Source of the DNA: Listeria monocytogenes ATCC 19117
Lineage (GTDB): Bacteria > Bacillota > Bacilli > Lactobacillales > Listeriaceae
DNA length: 64,000 nt
Direction: 5' to 3'
Assembly (NCBI RefSeq): GCF_000307025.1
Contig: NC_018584.1
Coordinates: forward strand, 620,001 to 684,000
The notes under the pieces are model-generated. The model searched no databases. It was not told the DNA's origin and worked only from the letters and a program-made list of their open reading frames with translations. Made by a program: the position numbers and the translations under genes. The first letter of the stretch is position 1. Each line of letters begins with the position of its first letter. Below, in pieces: positions 46,916 to 55,594 of this stretch.

Positions 46916-47377
46916 ATGTCTTCGAAAAATCAAGACTTGGGGCACTCAGTAATCAAGGCTTTCATGAATTTTAAGCATGCTGAAATAAAGAGTTTCCAAA
47001 TTCCGGGTTACAGTAAATCTGAAACAAGATTTATTTTTATTTTATCTCGTGGGCTTAAAAGCAGAGGGCCAAAAATTCGTGTTTCCGATCTTGGTCACAT
47101 GCTTAGAATTTCAAAACCAAGCGTCACGCAAATGATTCAATCTTTGGAAGGAAAAGGACTCATTAAACGTGTTCAAAACCCAGAAGATAAGCGCTCGATG
47201 TATGTGGAATTAACAGAAGTCGGAGCAGGCGTGTCAGAAAAAATGCTCGATGAATTTCAAGCTAGTTTTGAAGATATGCAGGAGTTTTTAGGCGAAGACG
47301 ATATGAAAAAATTGATTACACTCCTAGAAAAACTGACAGATTACTTAAACACAAAATCCGAAAATAAGGAGGCATAA
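46916..47377 (+). CDS. MarR-family regulator of the ABC exporter operon
   Basis: 153 residues from the ATG at 46916, behind GTGGAG. An in-frame ATG at 46895 lies only about 14 nt after the predicted transcription start without an RBS. The winged helix spans about residues 45-105 (IRVSDLGHMLRISKPSVTQMIQSLEGKGLI, then the NPEDKRSMYVELT wing). It is the first gene of an operon with two ABC exporter subunits 7 bp downstream and probably represses it, with release by a transported drug. Confidence 0.9.
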   Translation: MSSKNQDLGHSVIKAFMNFKHAEIKSFQIPGYSKSETRFIFILSRGLKSRGPKIRVSDLGHMLRISKPSVTQMIQSLEGKGLIKRVQNPEDKRSMYVELTEVGAGVSEKMLDEFQASFEDMQEFLGEDDMKKLITLLEKLTDYLNTKSENKEA

Positions 47378-47384
47378 ACCGCAA

Positions 47385-49109
47385 ATGATGAAATTGATGA
47401 AAAGATTAAAACCTTATTGGCTGAGCATTACGGCCGTATTAGTCCTTACTTTCGGGCAAGTCATTGGACAGCTTTATTTACCGACGCTTATGTCGAACAT
47501 TATCGACAAAGGAGTTGTAACAGGCGATACAGACTACATTTGGAGCACTGGAATGCAAATGTTACTTATATCATTTGCTTCAGTTATTTTGTCGGTCATC
47601 GTCGTTTATCTCGCATCCAGAATTTCGATGGGATTCGGGAAAGATTTACGCGATAAAATTTTTACAAAGGTAGAGGACTTTTCCTTACAAGAATTTGATA
47701 AAGTAGGAACTTCCTCGCTGATTACGAGAACGACAAATGACGTTGTTCAAATCCAAAATGTACTTTATATGATGATGCGGTTAATGGTGATGGCGCCAAT
47801 CATGCTACTCGGCGGTATTATTATGGCAGTTGGACGAGATGCGAAATTATCGCTTATTTTTGTCGTTGTTTTACCGCTACTACTCCTATTAGTAGTTATT
47901 CTTGGCGGAAAAGCAATGCCGATGTTTAAATCGCTTCAAAAGAAAATGGACAAATTAAACCGCGTTATTCGTGAAGGGTTAACCGGGATTCGTGTTGTGC
48001 GTTCCTTTAACCGCAATGAAGATGAACTCGAAAAATTTGAAGAAGCAAACGCTGACTATGCTACTACGGCGATTAAAGTTAACCGACTGCTATCTCTTAT
48101 GAGTCCATTAATGATGCTACTGATGAACTTAACTTCCATTGCGATTGTCTGGATTGGTTCGATTTTTATTGGCAATGGTGATATGCAAGTAGGGGACTTG
48201 ATGGCGTTTATTCAATACGCGATGCAAATTATGATGTCCTTCATGATGCTTTCTGCTGTATTTATTATGATTCCACGTGCCGGAGCTTCTGCTGAGCGTA
48301 TTAATGAAGTTTTAGATATGAATGCAGAAATACTTAACCCTGAAAATCCAAAAACAAGTGCACCACCAGCAAAACTTTCTTTTGAACATGTTACTTTCCG
48401 CTATGAAGGCGCTGAAAAACCAGTAATTGAAGATATTACTTTTGAAGCTAATGCTGGGGAAACAGTTGCAATCATCGGAAGTACTGGTGCTGGTAAGTCT
48501 ACTTTGATTAATATGATTCCACGTTTTTATGATGTCGAAAGTGGTGTTGTAAAAATTAATGGAATTGACGTGCGTGAAATGGATCAATCCAGTTTGCGCC
48601 AAAAAATTGGTCTTGTGCCGCAAAAAGCGGTTCTATTCACAGGAACAATTGCTTCTAATATGCGCTACGGAAAAGAAGATGCAACCGACGAAGAAATTTG
48701 GGCAGCACTTCGAACAGCTCAAGCGGAAAACTTTGTATCTAAACTTGCAAATGGTTTAGGAAGCCGCGTAGAACAAGGCGGGAACAACTTCTCTGGAGGA
48801 CAAAAACAACGTCTTTCCATCGCACGTTCTTTAATTAGAAAACCAGAAATTTATATTTTTGATGATAGTTTCTCGGCGCTCGATTTCAAAACGGATGCGA
48901 AACTGCGTGAGGCTTTGAAAGCTGAAACAACCGAAGCGGTGACACTCATTGTGGCACAACGTATTACCTCTGTTGTCAATTCCGACCAAATCATTGTTAT
49001 GAATGAAGGTAAAATTGCTGGAATTGGAACACATGAAGAATTGAAAGAAACGAATCAAATTTATCAAGAAATTATGAGGTCACAGCTGTCAGAGGAGGAA
49101 ATCGCATGA
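47385..49109 (+). CDS. Heterodimeric ABC exporter subunit A (degenerate ATPase site)
   Basis: 574 residues: six membrane helices (about 15-300) and a nucleotide-binding domain. Walker A is GSTGAGKST and signature FSGGQ is normal. However, Walker B reads IYIFDDSFSALD with Asp where the catalytic Glu should be, and the switch histidine is Gln (VAQR). Such substitutions mark the degenerate-site subunit of heterodimeric exporters (TM287/288, BmrCD types). It overlaps subunit B by 4 nt. The RBS AAGGAGG is 12 nt before the first of two ATGs. Confidence 0.92.
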   Translation: MMKLMKRLKPYWLSITAVLVLTFGQVIGQLYLPTLMSNIIDKGVVTGDTDYIWSTGMQMLLISFASVILSVIVVYLASRISMGFGKDLRDKIFTKVEDFSLQEFDKVGTSSLITRTTNDVVQIQNVLYMMMRLMVMAPIMLLGGIIMAVGRDAKLSLIFVVVLPLLLLLVVILGGKAMPMFKSLQKKMDKLNRVIREGLTGIRVVRSFNRNEDELEKFEEANADYATTAIKVNRLLSLMSPLMMLLMNLTSIAIVWIGSIFIGNGDMQVGDLMAFIQYAMQIMMSFMMLSAVFIMIPRAGASAERINEVLDMNAEILNPENPKTSAPPAKLSFEHVTFRYEGAEKPVIEDITFEANAGETVAIIGSTGAGKSTLINMIPRFYDVESGVVKINGIDVREMDQSSLRQKIGLVPQKAVLFTGTIASNMRYGKEDATDEEIWAALRTAQAENFVSKLANGLGSRVEQGGNNFSGGQKQRLSIARSLIRKPEIYIFDDSFSALDFKTDAKLREALKAETTEAVTLIVAQRITSVVNSDQIIVMNEGKIAGIGTHEELKETNQIYQEIMRSQLSEEEIA

Positions 49110-50923
49110 GTGGTCCAGGTCCAGGTGGTGGCATGAGAATGCAAACGACCGCCAAACCAAAGAACTTTAAACAAACACTATTCCGGCTTCTTGGCTATAT
49201 GAAACCTCGTTCTGTCGCAATTATCGTCGTGTTTATCTTTGCGATTTTATCCACGATTTTTAACATTTTTAGCCCGAAAGAACTCGGGAAAGCAACAACG
49301 GAAATTTTTAAAGGTGTTTTGAGTCCGGCTGGGATTGATAACGATAAGATTTTCAATATATTAATGATTGTTTTAGTCTTATACCTTGGTAGTTCCTTAT
49401 TTAGTTTCATTCAGCAATACGTCATGTCGAGTGTTGCGCAACGAACTGTTTATGATATGCGGAAAGATTTAAAGGCGAAAATGGCTCGCTTGCCGCTGAA
49501 ATATTATGATACACGCTCAAATGGTGATATTCTAAGTCGTTCTGTTAATGATATGGATAATATCGCGAACACTTTGCAACAATCACTAACCCAAGCTATT
49601 ACCGCGATTGTCCAAATGATTGGTGTTTTAATCATGATGCTAACAATAAGCTGGCAAATGACATTAATCGTTCTAGTGACAGTTCCAATCAGTATTATTT
49701 TAGTCGCCATTATTGCTGGTAGATCACAACGTTACTTCGGCGCACAACAACGTAATCTAGGTATTTTAAATGATACTGTAGAGGAAACTTACGGTGGCCA
49801 AACGATTATTAAAGCCTTTGGTCAAGAAAAGAAAACGTTAGTAAAATTTGATGAAGTAAATGAAGATTATTTCAAAGCAGCGAAAAAAGCGCAATTTATT
49901 TCCGGGATTATGATGCCGGTGATGCAATTTGTTGGTAACTTAGGCTATGTCGGTGTCTGTGTGGCCGGTGGTATTTTTGTTACTAATGGAACGCTTCAAG
50001 TGGGGGATATTCAATCATTTACGCAATATGTTCAATTATTTACGCAACCAATTTCAAGTGTGGCAAATATTGCTAACATCATTCAATCCACTATTGCTTC
50101 GGCGGAACGTGTATTTGAAATGATGGATGAAGAAGAAGAAAAAGACGAAATTCCAGCTAACGTTAATCAAGTTGCTGGCGAAGAACACAGCATTGTATTC
50201 GACCACGTGAAATTCGGTTACACTCCGGATAAACCTCTAATGACTGACTTAAATATTCATGTGGAAGAAGGCCAGATGGTAGCAATTGTTGGTCCGACTG
50301 GTGCTGGTAAAACAACCATTATCAACTTGCTGATGCGTTTCTATGACGTAGATGGTGGGCAGATCCGGATGAAAGGTATTGATACACGCGATATGACCAA
50401 AGATGCTGTCCGCGAAAAATTCGGAATGGTACTGCAAGATACTTGGTTATTTAACGGAACCATTGCCGACAATATCGCATACGGTCGTGAAGGCGCAACG
50501 AAAGAGGAAGTTATCGGAGCAGCAAAAGCAGCTTATGCAGATGATTTCATTCGCAGACTTCCAAATGGTTATGATACCGTCTTGAATGAAGAAGGTTCTA
50601 ACATTTCGCAAGGTCAAAAACAATTACTAACGATTGCCCGTGCGATTTTATCTGATCCATCTATCTTGATTTTAGATGAAGCGACTTCTAGCGTAGATAC
50701 TCGTACAGAATTAAACATTCAACTTGCGATGGGTAATTTGATGGAAGGGCGCACAAGCTTTGTGATTGCGCATAGACTTTCAACCATTCGTGATGCAGAC
50801 TTAATTCTCGTGATGAATCACGGTAGTGTAATCGAACAAGGTACGCACCAAGAACTACTGGACGCAAAAGGCTTCTACGCTGACCTTTACAACAGTCAGT
50901 TCACAGGAGCTCAAGCCGTTTAA
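49106..50923 (+). CDS. Heterodimeric ABC exporter subunit B (catalytic ATPase site)
   Basis: 605 residues: a glycine-rich N-terminus, six membrane helices, then the ATPase domain with Walker A GPTGAGKTT, Walker B LILDEATSSVD with the catalytic Glu, and switch His in IAHR. Its signature is ISQGQ rather than LSGGQ, and this altered signature faces the degenerate site of subunit A. Together the pair has one competent and one weak site. GAGGAGG lies before the ATG. The likely function is drug or lipid export under MarR control. Confidence 0.92.
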   Translation: MSGPGPGGGMRMQTTAKPKNFKQTLFRLLGYMKPRSVAIIVVFIFAILSTIFNIFSPKELGKATTEIFKGVLSPAGIDNDKIFNILMIVLVLYLGSSLFSFIQQYVMSSVAQRTVYDMRKDLKAKMARLPLKYYDTRSNGDILSRSVNDMDNIANTLQQSLTQAITAIVQMIGVLIMMLTISWQMTLIVLVTVPISIILVAIIAGRSQRYFGAQQRNLGILNDTVEETYGGQTIIKAFGQEKKTLVKFDEVNEDYFKAAKKAQFISGIMMPVMQFVGNLGYVGVCVAGGIFVTNGTLQVGDIQSFTQYVQLFTQPISSVANIANIIQSTIASAERVFEMMDEEEEKDEIPANVNQVAGEEHSIVFDHVKFGYTPDKPLMTDLNIHVEEGQMVAIVGPTGAGKTTIINLLMRFYDVDGGQIRMKGIDTRDMTKDAVREKFGMVLQDTWLFNGTIADNIAYGREGATKEEVIGAAKAAYADDFIRRLPNGYDTVLNEEGSNISQGQKQLLTIARAILSDPSILILDEATSSVDTRTELNIQLAMGNLMEGRTSFVIAHRLSTIRDADLILVMNHGSVIEQGTHQELLDAKGFYADLYNSQFTGAQAV

Positions 50924-50927
50924 ATGT

Positions 50928-50970
50928 AAGAAGACAATGTGGCTCACCCGCCGCATTGTCTTTTTTTGAG
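50928..50970 (+). terminator. Terminator of the ABC exporter operon
   Basis: AGACAATGTGG / CCGCATTGTCT with one G-U and an 8-nt loop, followed by seven T. Confidence 0.9.
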
Positions 50971-51039
50971 CAAAAAATTTGTTTGATGGTGGATTAGGCG
51001 TTATGGTTAATAAAGAAGAAATTGAAGAGGTGAAAATAG

Positions 51040-51339
51040 ATGTATCAATCCATTACTGCAAATGATTTAGAACAAGACTTAAAAAAAGCGTCACATAATA
51101 TCTTAGATGTCAGAGATGCAGATGCTTTTGTTGAAGGACACATTCCGGACGCAATAAATATTCCAATTAATGAACTACCAGAAAAATTAGCTTCTCTTGA
51201 TAAAGAGAAACCTTATACAATTATCTGTTATGCTGGAGGTCGTTCTGAGCGCGCGAGTCAATTTTTAGCTGCAGAAGGCTTTGACGTAACGAATGTAATG
51301 GGAGGTATGGGAGCCTTTCACGGTATAGTAACTAAATAA
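51040..51339 (+). CDS. Rhodanese-domain protein
   Basis: 99 residues, a single rhodanese domain. The active-site loop is CYAGGRSER with the sulfur-carrying cysteine, preceded by NILDVRDADAFVEGHIPDAINIP. It transfers sulfane sulfur; the physiological acceptor is unknown. GAGGTG lies before the ATG. It is monocistronic with a hairpin that also serves the convergent LPXTG gene. Confidence 0.93.
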   Translation: MYQSITANDLEQDLKKASHNILDVRDADAFVEGHIPDAINIPINELPEKLASLDKEKPYTIICYAGGRSERASQFLAAEGFDVTNVMGGMGAFHGIVTK

Positions 51340-51340
51340 A

Positions 51341-51381
51341 AAAAGAAGTCGCGACTAAAATTCTAGTCACGACTTTTTTAT
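51341..51381. terminator. Bidirectional terminator
   Basis: AAAGAAGTCGCGACTA / TAGTCACGACTTTTTT pairs with one mismatch and a 6-nt loop. Confidence 0.88.
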
Positions 51382-53151
51382 TTAGCTATGTTTTCTTTGA
51401 CGGAAGAAGAGGATAGCTACTCCGGCAATGATAATCCCAATTAACACAGTAGTTGCTTGACTCGCGTCGCCAGTGTTTGGTAAAGCGGCATTTACTTCTG
51501 AGTTAGACGGATTTGATGCGTTTTCAGAGTTCGCAGATTGTCCATTATCTGGGTTGGGATTGATATTTGGATTATTAGGATTTGGCGTAGGATCTGGTGT
51601 GGGATCAGGGCCGGGAGCAGGTGGTGTCGGAGGTTCATTTCCCTCTACCACATTTACTAAAACAATAACTGGGTCAGCATTTAGTCCATCTGCACTTACC
51701 GCATTTAAAGTCACTTTATACGTTCCGACTTTGGCTAAATCAACAACGCTATCAAAATCACTCGTTACCTTACTACCATCACTTGTTTTTGCTGAAATAT
51801 CTTGTAAAAATTGCTGGTCTGTCTTGGTTGAATCTTTCGTGTAAGAAATGCTCTTATCTGCTGTTATGACTGGTTTTGCAAGTATGGTCACCGTTACTTG
51901 TGTTGGTGTTGCTTTTAAACCAGCAGCATTTTCGGCATTTAATGTCACCGTGTAGACACCGGGTTTACTAAAGTCTACAACCGTATTAAAATCACTAGTA
52001 ACAGGCGTTCCATCATCTGTCTCAGCATGAACATCTTTTAAAAATTGTTCTTCTGTAACAGTGGTTTGTTCCCCATAACTTATTGCTGAATCATTTGTAA
52101 TGGTTAGTGAATGATCGATGTCAAAATAGTGGTCGTAGCTTCCCCCTGATACGGAATAATTATTGAAATTTGGCGGAGTTTGATACGATCCGGCGGGGTT
52201 ATTGTATAATGCATTGTATTCCATTTTAGTAATCGTATCAAAATAACTTTTGGTAATTCCACTTACCGTAATTCCTTTATCGTCAATGGTTAAACGGCTA
52301 CCGTCAATTTTGGTCTCATTTAAAGTGAAATACGTGCTAGCAGAACTTGTATTAGTTGTAAAAGGGAACAAATAGCCATCAAAGTTTACTCCTCGTTCAG
52401 TCATTAAAGTAAACGGCACAAAGATAGTTTGGTTTGCTTCATCAAAATTCAATGCAGAGCTTTTGATAGAGCTGTTGATTAAAACGGTTCTACCTACGTT
52501 TTGTCCGTAAGCCGATAAACTCACTAATTTAGGAAAAGTATCAATTCCACGGAAATCATTAATTCCACAAAACTGGACAAATAAAGTAGCTAAATTTGGA
52601 ATGGATTTTAGTGGCATGATGTTAGTAATAGAAGGATTACTGTCTAAATTTAAGTAACTTAACTTGGACATTTTATTAAATTTAGTTAGTGCATTATTGT
52701 CGAGCTTACCAGGACTTAGATTTAAGTTGGTGATGTTTGATAAATTATTCAAATCGGGTAATGAATCATTTGTTAAGTTATCTCCGGCAATGCTAAGATT
52801 AGTTAGGCTAGGTATTTTTGCGACTAAGGCATAATCTGTTACCCCTGTATTAGACAAATGTAAAATTGTTAAATTATGTGCATAATCAAGACCTGTTAAA
52901 TCAGTTAAACTACTGTTACTAATAGTGACATTTGTAATAGTATCCATCTGAGCTTCAGTAATATCACTTGTGCTTGATTGTCCTAAGAGTCCATTTAAAT
53001 AACTTTTCAAAACTGGGTCAGGAATGTTGACAACATCTTGAGCGGCTTTTACACTAATTTCTTCTTCCGCTGAGACATTCGCGGAAAATGATATAGTAAA
53101 TGGCATCATTAAAAGGACGCACAAGCCAATTTTGACTCCCATTTTTCTCAT
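51382..53151 (-). CDS. Internalin-like LPXTG surface protein with leucine-rich repeats
   Basis: 589 residues: signal peptide (1-28), a cap region, about seven LRRs (roughly 70-215: LTNLSIAGDNLTNDSLPDLN-type units), a beta-rich inter-repeat region, and two Ig-like repeats of about 75 residues (ISYGEQTTVTEEQFL..., ISYTKDSTKTDQQFL...). A Pro-rich wall-spanning stretch and the sorting signal LPNTGD (557-562) with hydrophobic helix and RQRKHS tail follow. Sortase A should anchor it to peptidoglycan. AAAGGAGG is 8 nt from the ATG. A SigB-like promoter lies upstream. Confidence 0.95.
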   Translation of the reverse strand: MRKMGVKIGLCVLLMMPFTISFSANVSAEEEISVKAAQDVVNIPDPVLKSYLNGLLGQSSTSDITEAQMDTITNVTISNSSLTDLTGLDYAHNLTILHLSNTGVTDYALVAKIPSLTNLSIAGDNLTNDSLPDLNNLSNITNLNLSPGKLDNNALTKFNKMSKLSYLNLDSNPSITNIMPLKSIPNLATLFVQFCGINDFRGIDTFPKLVSLSAYGQNVGRTVLINSSIKSSALNFDEANQTIFVPFTLMTERGVNFDGYLFPFTTNTSSASTYFTLNETKIDGSRLTIDDKGITVSGITKSYFDTITKMEYNALYNNPAGSYQTPPNFNNYSVSGGSYDHYFDIDHSLTITNDSAISYGEQTTVTEEQFLKDVHAETDDGTPVTSDFNTVVDFSKPGVYTVTLNAENAAGLKATPTQVTVTILAKPVITADKSISYTKDSTKTDQQFLQDISAKTSDGSKVTSDFDSVVDLAKVGTYKVTLNAVSADGLNADPVIVLVNVVEGNEPPTPPAPGPDPTPDPTPNPNNPNINPNPDNGQSANSENASNPSNSEVNAALPNTGDASQATTVLIGIIIAGVAILFFRQRKHS

Positions 53152-53208
53152 GAATTTTTCCTCCTTTAATAACTTTTGTTCGGTATAATCGTATGTATTC
53201 TTAAAACA

Positions 53209-53234
53209 ATTCCTCTTTTAGTAATATGTTAAAC
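53209..53234 (-). promoter_or_regulatory. Candidate SigB promoter of the LPXTG gene
   Basis: Minus strand GTTT (53231-53234), 15 bp, GAGGAAT (53209-53215), near the SigB pattern but lacking the GGG. From memory this gene belongs to the Listeria SigB regulon. Confidence 0.4.
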
Positions 53235-53270
53235 AAAATAGTATCAAAAGTGTTGTTAAATTAAATCGAA

Positions 53271-53309
53271 AAAAAACCGTGAAAGCGATTTTCGCTTTCA
53301 CGGTTTTTT
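53271..53309. terminator. Strong hairpin terminator after the azoreductase gene
   Basis: Perfect 18-bp arms (53271-53288 and 53292-53309) with a 3-nt loop and A/T tails. It lies between two minus-strand genes and insulates the LPXTG gene from the azoreductase transcript. Confidence 0.93.
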
Positions 53310-53311
53310 TA

Positions 53312-53938
53312 TTAAAAGATTTTAGCTAATTCTACTGCTTCTTTTGCTCCTGCAGAGATAATGTCTTTTGCTTGATCAGGTTTTGCGTTATGACCTTCTA
53401 CGATAACCATTTCTGGCTCAGAGATACCGAAGTGAGCTAACACATTTTTTACATAGCTCAGGGACATTTCGAAGCTTTGCATTGGTCCGTCAGAGTAAAT
53501 GCCACCGCGAGCATTAAGCAGGGCAATTTTTTTATCAGCAACTAAACCTACAGGGCCGTTTGCAGTGTATTTAAATGTTTTGCCAGCTTGATTTAAATAG
53601 AATAAGTATGTTAAAAATTGGGCTGGGATACTGAAGTTCCAAAGTGGGAACGCCATGACGATTTTGTCTGCAGCTAAAAATTGATCTAAGTAGCTGTTAG
53701 CAATATCAGCTAAGCGTTTTTCTTCTGGGCTTAGTGTTTCTCCAGCTGCTTCTTTATGTAATCCACTCATCATTGTTACATCATAATAAGGTAGATCCGC
53801 TTCAAATAAATCAAGTTCTGTTACATTATCGTCCGGATGGGACTTTTTGTATTCCGTTAGAAAGATTTCATATAGTGCCACGCTGACTGAGCGTTCGGCA
53901 GGTAAACCATTTGCTTTGATGAAAAGTACGTTTGTCAT
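53312..53938 (-). CDS. azoR: FMN-dependent NADH-azoreductase
   Basis: 208 residues, flavodoxin-like fold. The N-terminal FMN phosphate-binding segment is NVLFIKANGLPAERSVS, followed by FPLWNFSIPAQFLTYLFYLNQAGKTF and LLNARGGIYSDGPMQS. These enzymes reduce azo dyes but in nature detoxify quinones. It is divergent from a MarR gene that heads an operon with a quinone-oxidoreductase-like gene, which suggests joint control by electrophile stress. GGAGGC is 9 nt from the ATG. Confidence 0.93.
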   Translation of the reverse strand: MTNVLFIKANGLPAERSVSVALYEIFLTEYKKSHPDDNVTELDLFEADLPYYDVTMMSGLHKEAAGETLSPEEKRLADIANSYLDQFLAADKIVMAFPLWNFSIPAQFLTYLFYLNQAGKTFKYTANGPVGLVADKKIALLNARGGIYSDGPMQSFEMSLSYVKNVLAHFGISEPEMVIVEGHNAKPDQAKDIISAGAKEAVELAKIF

Positions 53939-54050
53939 TACATCTTGCCTCCATTTTTTTTGAATTATCTATTAAGTGTAGCCCATTTTCACGATAAACA
54001 GCAAGTATATTGCTTACAAAAAATTAGCCGCTAATGTTTGAGCAGATATT

Positions 54051-54108
54051 TTGTGCTTTTGGAAAGGAAGCGTATAATAGTTGATATATCATTTGACGTA
54101 TCAACTAT
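54051..54108 (+). promoter_or_regulatory. Promoter with 10-bp-arm operator before marR
   Basis: TTGTGC (54051-54056), 16 bp, TATAAT (54073-54078). Arms ATAGTTGATA (54077-54086) and TATCAACTAT (54099-54108) are perfectly complementary with a 12-bp centre, covering the start point. Binding by the encoded MarR protein is likely. Confidence 0.8.
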
Positions 54109-54556
54109 GGGGGTGAAAACGCTGAAACCATGTACAGAACAATCTGAATTACTTTACCGGATGCACTTATTATCCAAGGAAATTAGCCATGTATTTGAAC
54201 AACAAACGAATATGAGTTTTACGAAAGTAGAGATTCTATTTCATATTCAACAAACACCAGGTCAAAGTCAAAATCGACTACGAGAGAAGCTTTATATTGA
54301 TTCGGCAAGTATTACCCGTCATTTGAAGCGAATGGAAGCGCAAGGGCTGATTGTTCGGAAAAAGCAAGATGAAAACAAACGCTATACGTATTTATTTTTA
54401 ACATCAGCGGGTGAGGCGGAATTAGCCACTTTACTTTTGGAAAAAGAAAAATTTCAGAACGGGGCGCTAGAAGCCTTTTCAGAAGAAGAAGTTAGTGCGT
54501 TACTTAAATCAGTCACAAAAATGATGAATAATGTAGAGAAAATGGAGGAGAAGTAA
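54107..54556 (+). CDS. MarR-family regulator (YodB/MhqR-like context)
   Basis: 149 residues if started at ATG 54107, but that codon has no RBS and lies inside the operator. GGGGGTG (54109-54115) is ideally placed for CTG 54122, giving 144 residues beginning Met-Lys-Pro-Cys. An even longer frame crosses the promoter and is rejected. The winged helix is about 45-105 (RLREKLYIDSASITRHLKRMEAQGLI, then KKQDENKRYTYLFLT). Cys4 of the short form is near the N-terminus, a spot where YodB-type regulators sense quinones; that parallel is inference. It precedes an MDR oxidoreductase by 2 nt. Confidence 0.88.
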   Translation: MGVKTLKPCTEQSELLYRMHLLSKEISHVFEQQTNMSFTKVEILFHIQQTPGQSQNRLREKLYIDSASITRHLKRMEAQGLIVRKKQDENKRYTYLFLTSAGEAELATLLLEKEKFQNGALEAFSEEEVSALLKSVTKMMNNVEKMEEK

Positions 54557-54558
54557 AA

Positions 54559-55500
54559 ATGAAAGCAGTTGTAATTGAAAATTATGGTGGCAAAGAAGAA
54601 TTAAAAGAAAAAGAAGTAGCTATGCCAAAAGCGGGTAAAAATCAAGTGATTGTCAAAGAAGCAGCGACATCAATTAACCCAATTGATTGGAAACTTCGTG
54701 AAGGATACTTAAAACAAATGATGGACTGGGAATTCCCGATTATTTTAGGATGGGATGTAGCGGGTGTTATTTCCGAAGTTGGAGAAGGCGTAACAGATTG
54801 GAAAGTCGGCGATGAAGTATTCGCACGCCCTGAGACAACGCGTTTTGGTACGTATGCTGAATATACAGCGGTAGATGATCACTTGCTTGCACCACTTCCA
54901 GAAGGAATTAGTTTTGACGAAGCAGCATCGATTCCACTTGCAGGCTTAACTGCTTGGCAAGCATTGTTCGATCACGCGAAATTACAAAAAGGTGAAAAAG
55001 TCTTGATTCATGCTGGTGCTGGTGGTGTTGGGACGTTGGCGATTCAGCTTGCCAAACATGCAGGAGCAGAAGTAATCACAACAGCTAGTGCGAAAAACCA
55101 TGAATTACTAAAATCTCTTGGCGCAGACCAAGTCATTGATTATAAAGAAGTTAATTTTAAAGATGTTCTTTCTGATATTGATGTGGTGTTCGATACAATG
55201 GGTGGTCAAATCGAAACAGATAGTTATGACGTATTAAAAGAAGGCACAGGGCGTTTAGTTAGTATCGTCGGTATTTCAAATGAAGAACGTGCGAAAGAAA
55301 AAAATGTAACAGCAACTGGAATTTGGTTGCAACCAAACGGCGAACAGCTGAAAGAACTTGGCAAATTGCTTGCTAATAAAACGGTTAAACCAATCGTCGG
55401 CGCAACTTTCCCATTCTCTGAAAAAGGTGTTTTTGATGCACATGCATTAAGCGAAACGCACCACGCGGTTGGAAAAATAGTCATTTCATTTAATAAATAA
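54559..55500 (+). CDS. Medium-chain (quinone-type) NADP-dependent oxidoreductase
   Basis: 313 residues, zinc-free MDR superfamily: GroES-like N-terminal half (WDVAGVISEVGEGVTDWKVGDEVFA) and a Rossmann half with HAGAGGVGTLAIQLAKHAGAEV. It probably reduces quinones or alpha,beta-unsaturated carbonyls with NADPH. It sits 2 nt behind the marR gene with GGAGGAG before the ATG, and divergent from azoreductase, making a small electrophile-detoxification cluster. Confidence 0.9.
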   Translation: MKAVVIENYGGKEELKEKEVAMPKAGKNQVIVKEAATSINPIDWKLREGYLKQMMDWEFPIILGWDVAGVISEVGEGVTDWKVGDEVFARPETTRFGTYAEYTAVDDHLLAPLPEGISFDEAASIPLAGLTAWQALFDHAKLQKGEKVLIHAGAGGVGTLAIQLAKHAGAEVITTASAKNHELLKSLGADQVIDYKEVNFKDVLSDIDVVFDTMGGQIETDSYDVLKEGTGRLVSIVGISNEERAKEKNVTATGIWLQPNGEQLKELGKLLANKTVKPIVGATFPFSEKGVFDAHALSETHHAVGKIVISFNK

Positions 55501-55508
55501 GATTTTCG

Positions 55509-55541
55509 GAAAGCTAGATGCTATCATCTAGCTTTTTTTGT
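55509..55541 (+). terminator. Terminator
   Basis: AAAGCTAGATG / CATCTAGCTTT with a 4-nt loop and a T-run. Confidence 0.92.
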
Positions 55542-55594
55542 TGTTTGCTGGAATAAGTTAGATGGGCTATAATAGCAAAAAAGGTGGTGTCTAG

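Noticed and set aside
53271-53309. cre-like palindrome containing GAAAGCG/CGCTTTC
   Set aside because: It is part of a perfect 18-bp terminator hairpin followed by a T-run, and lies downstream rather than at a promoter.
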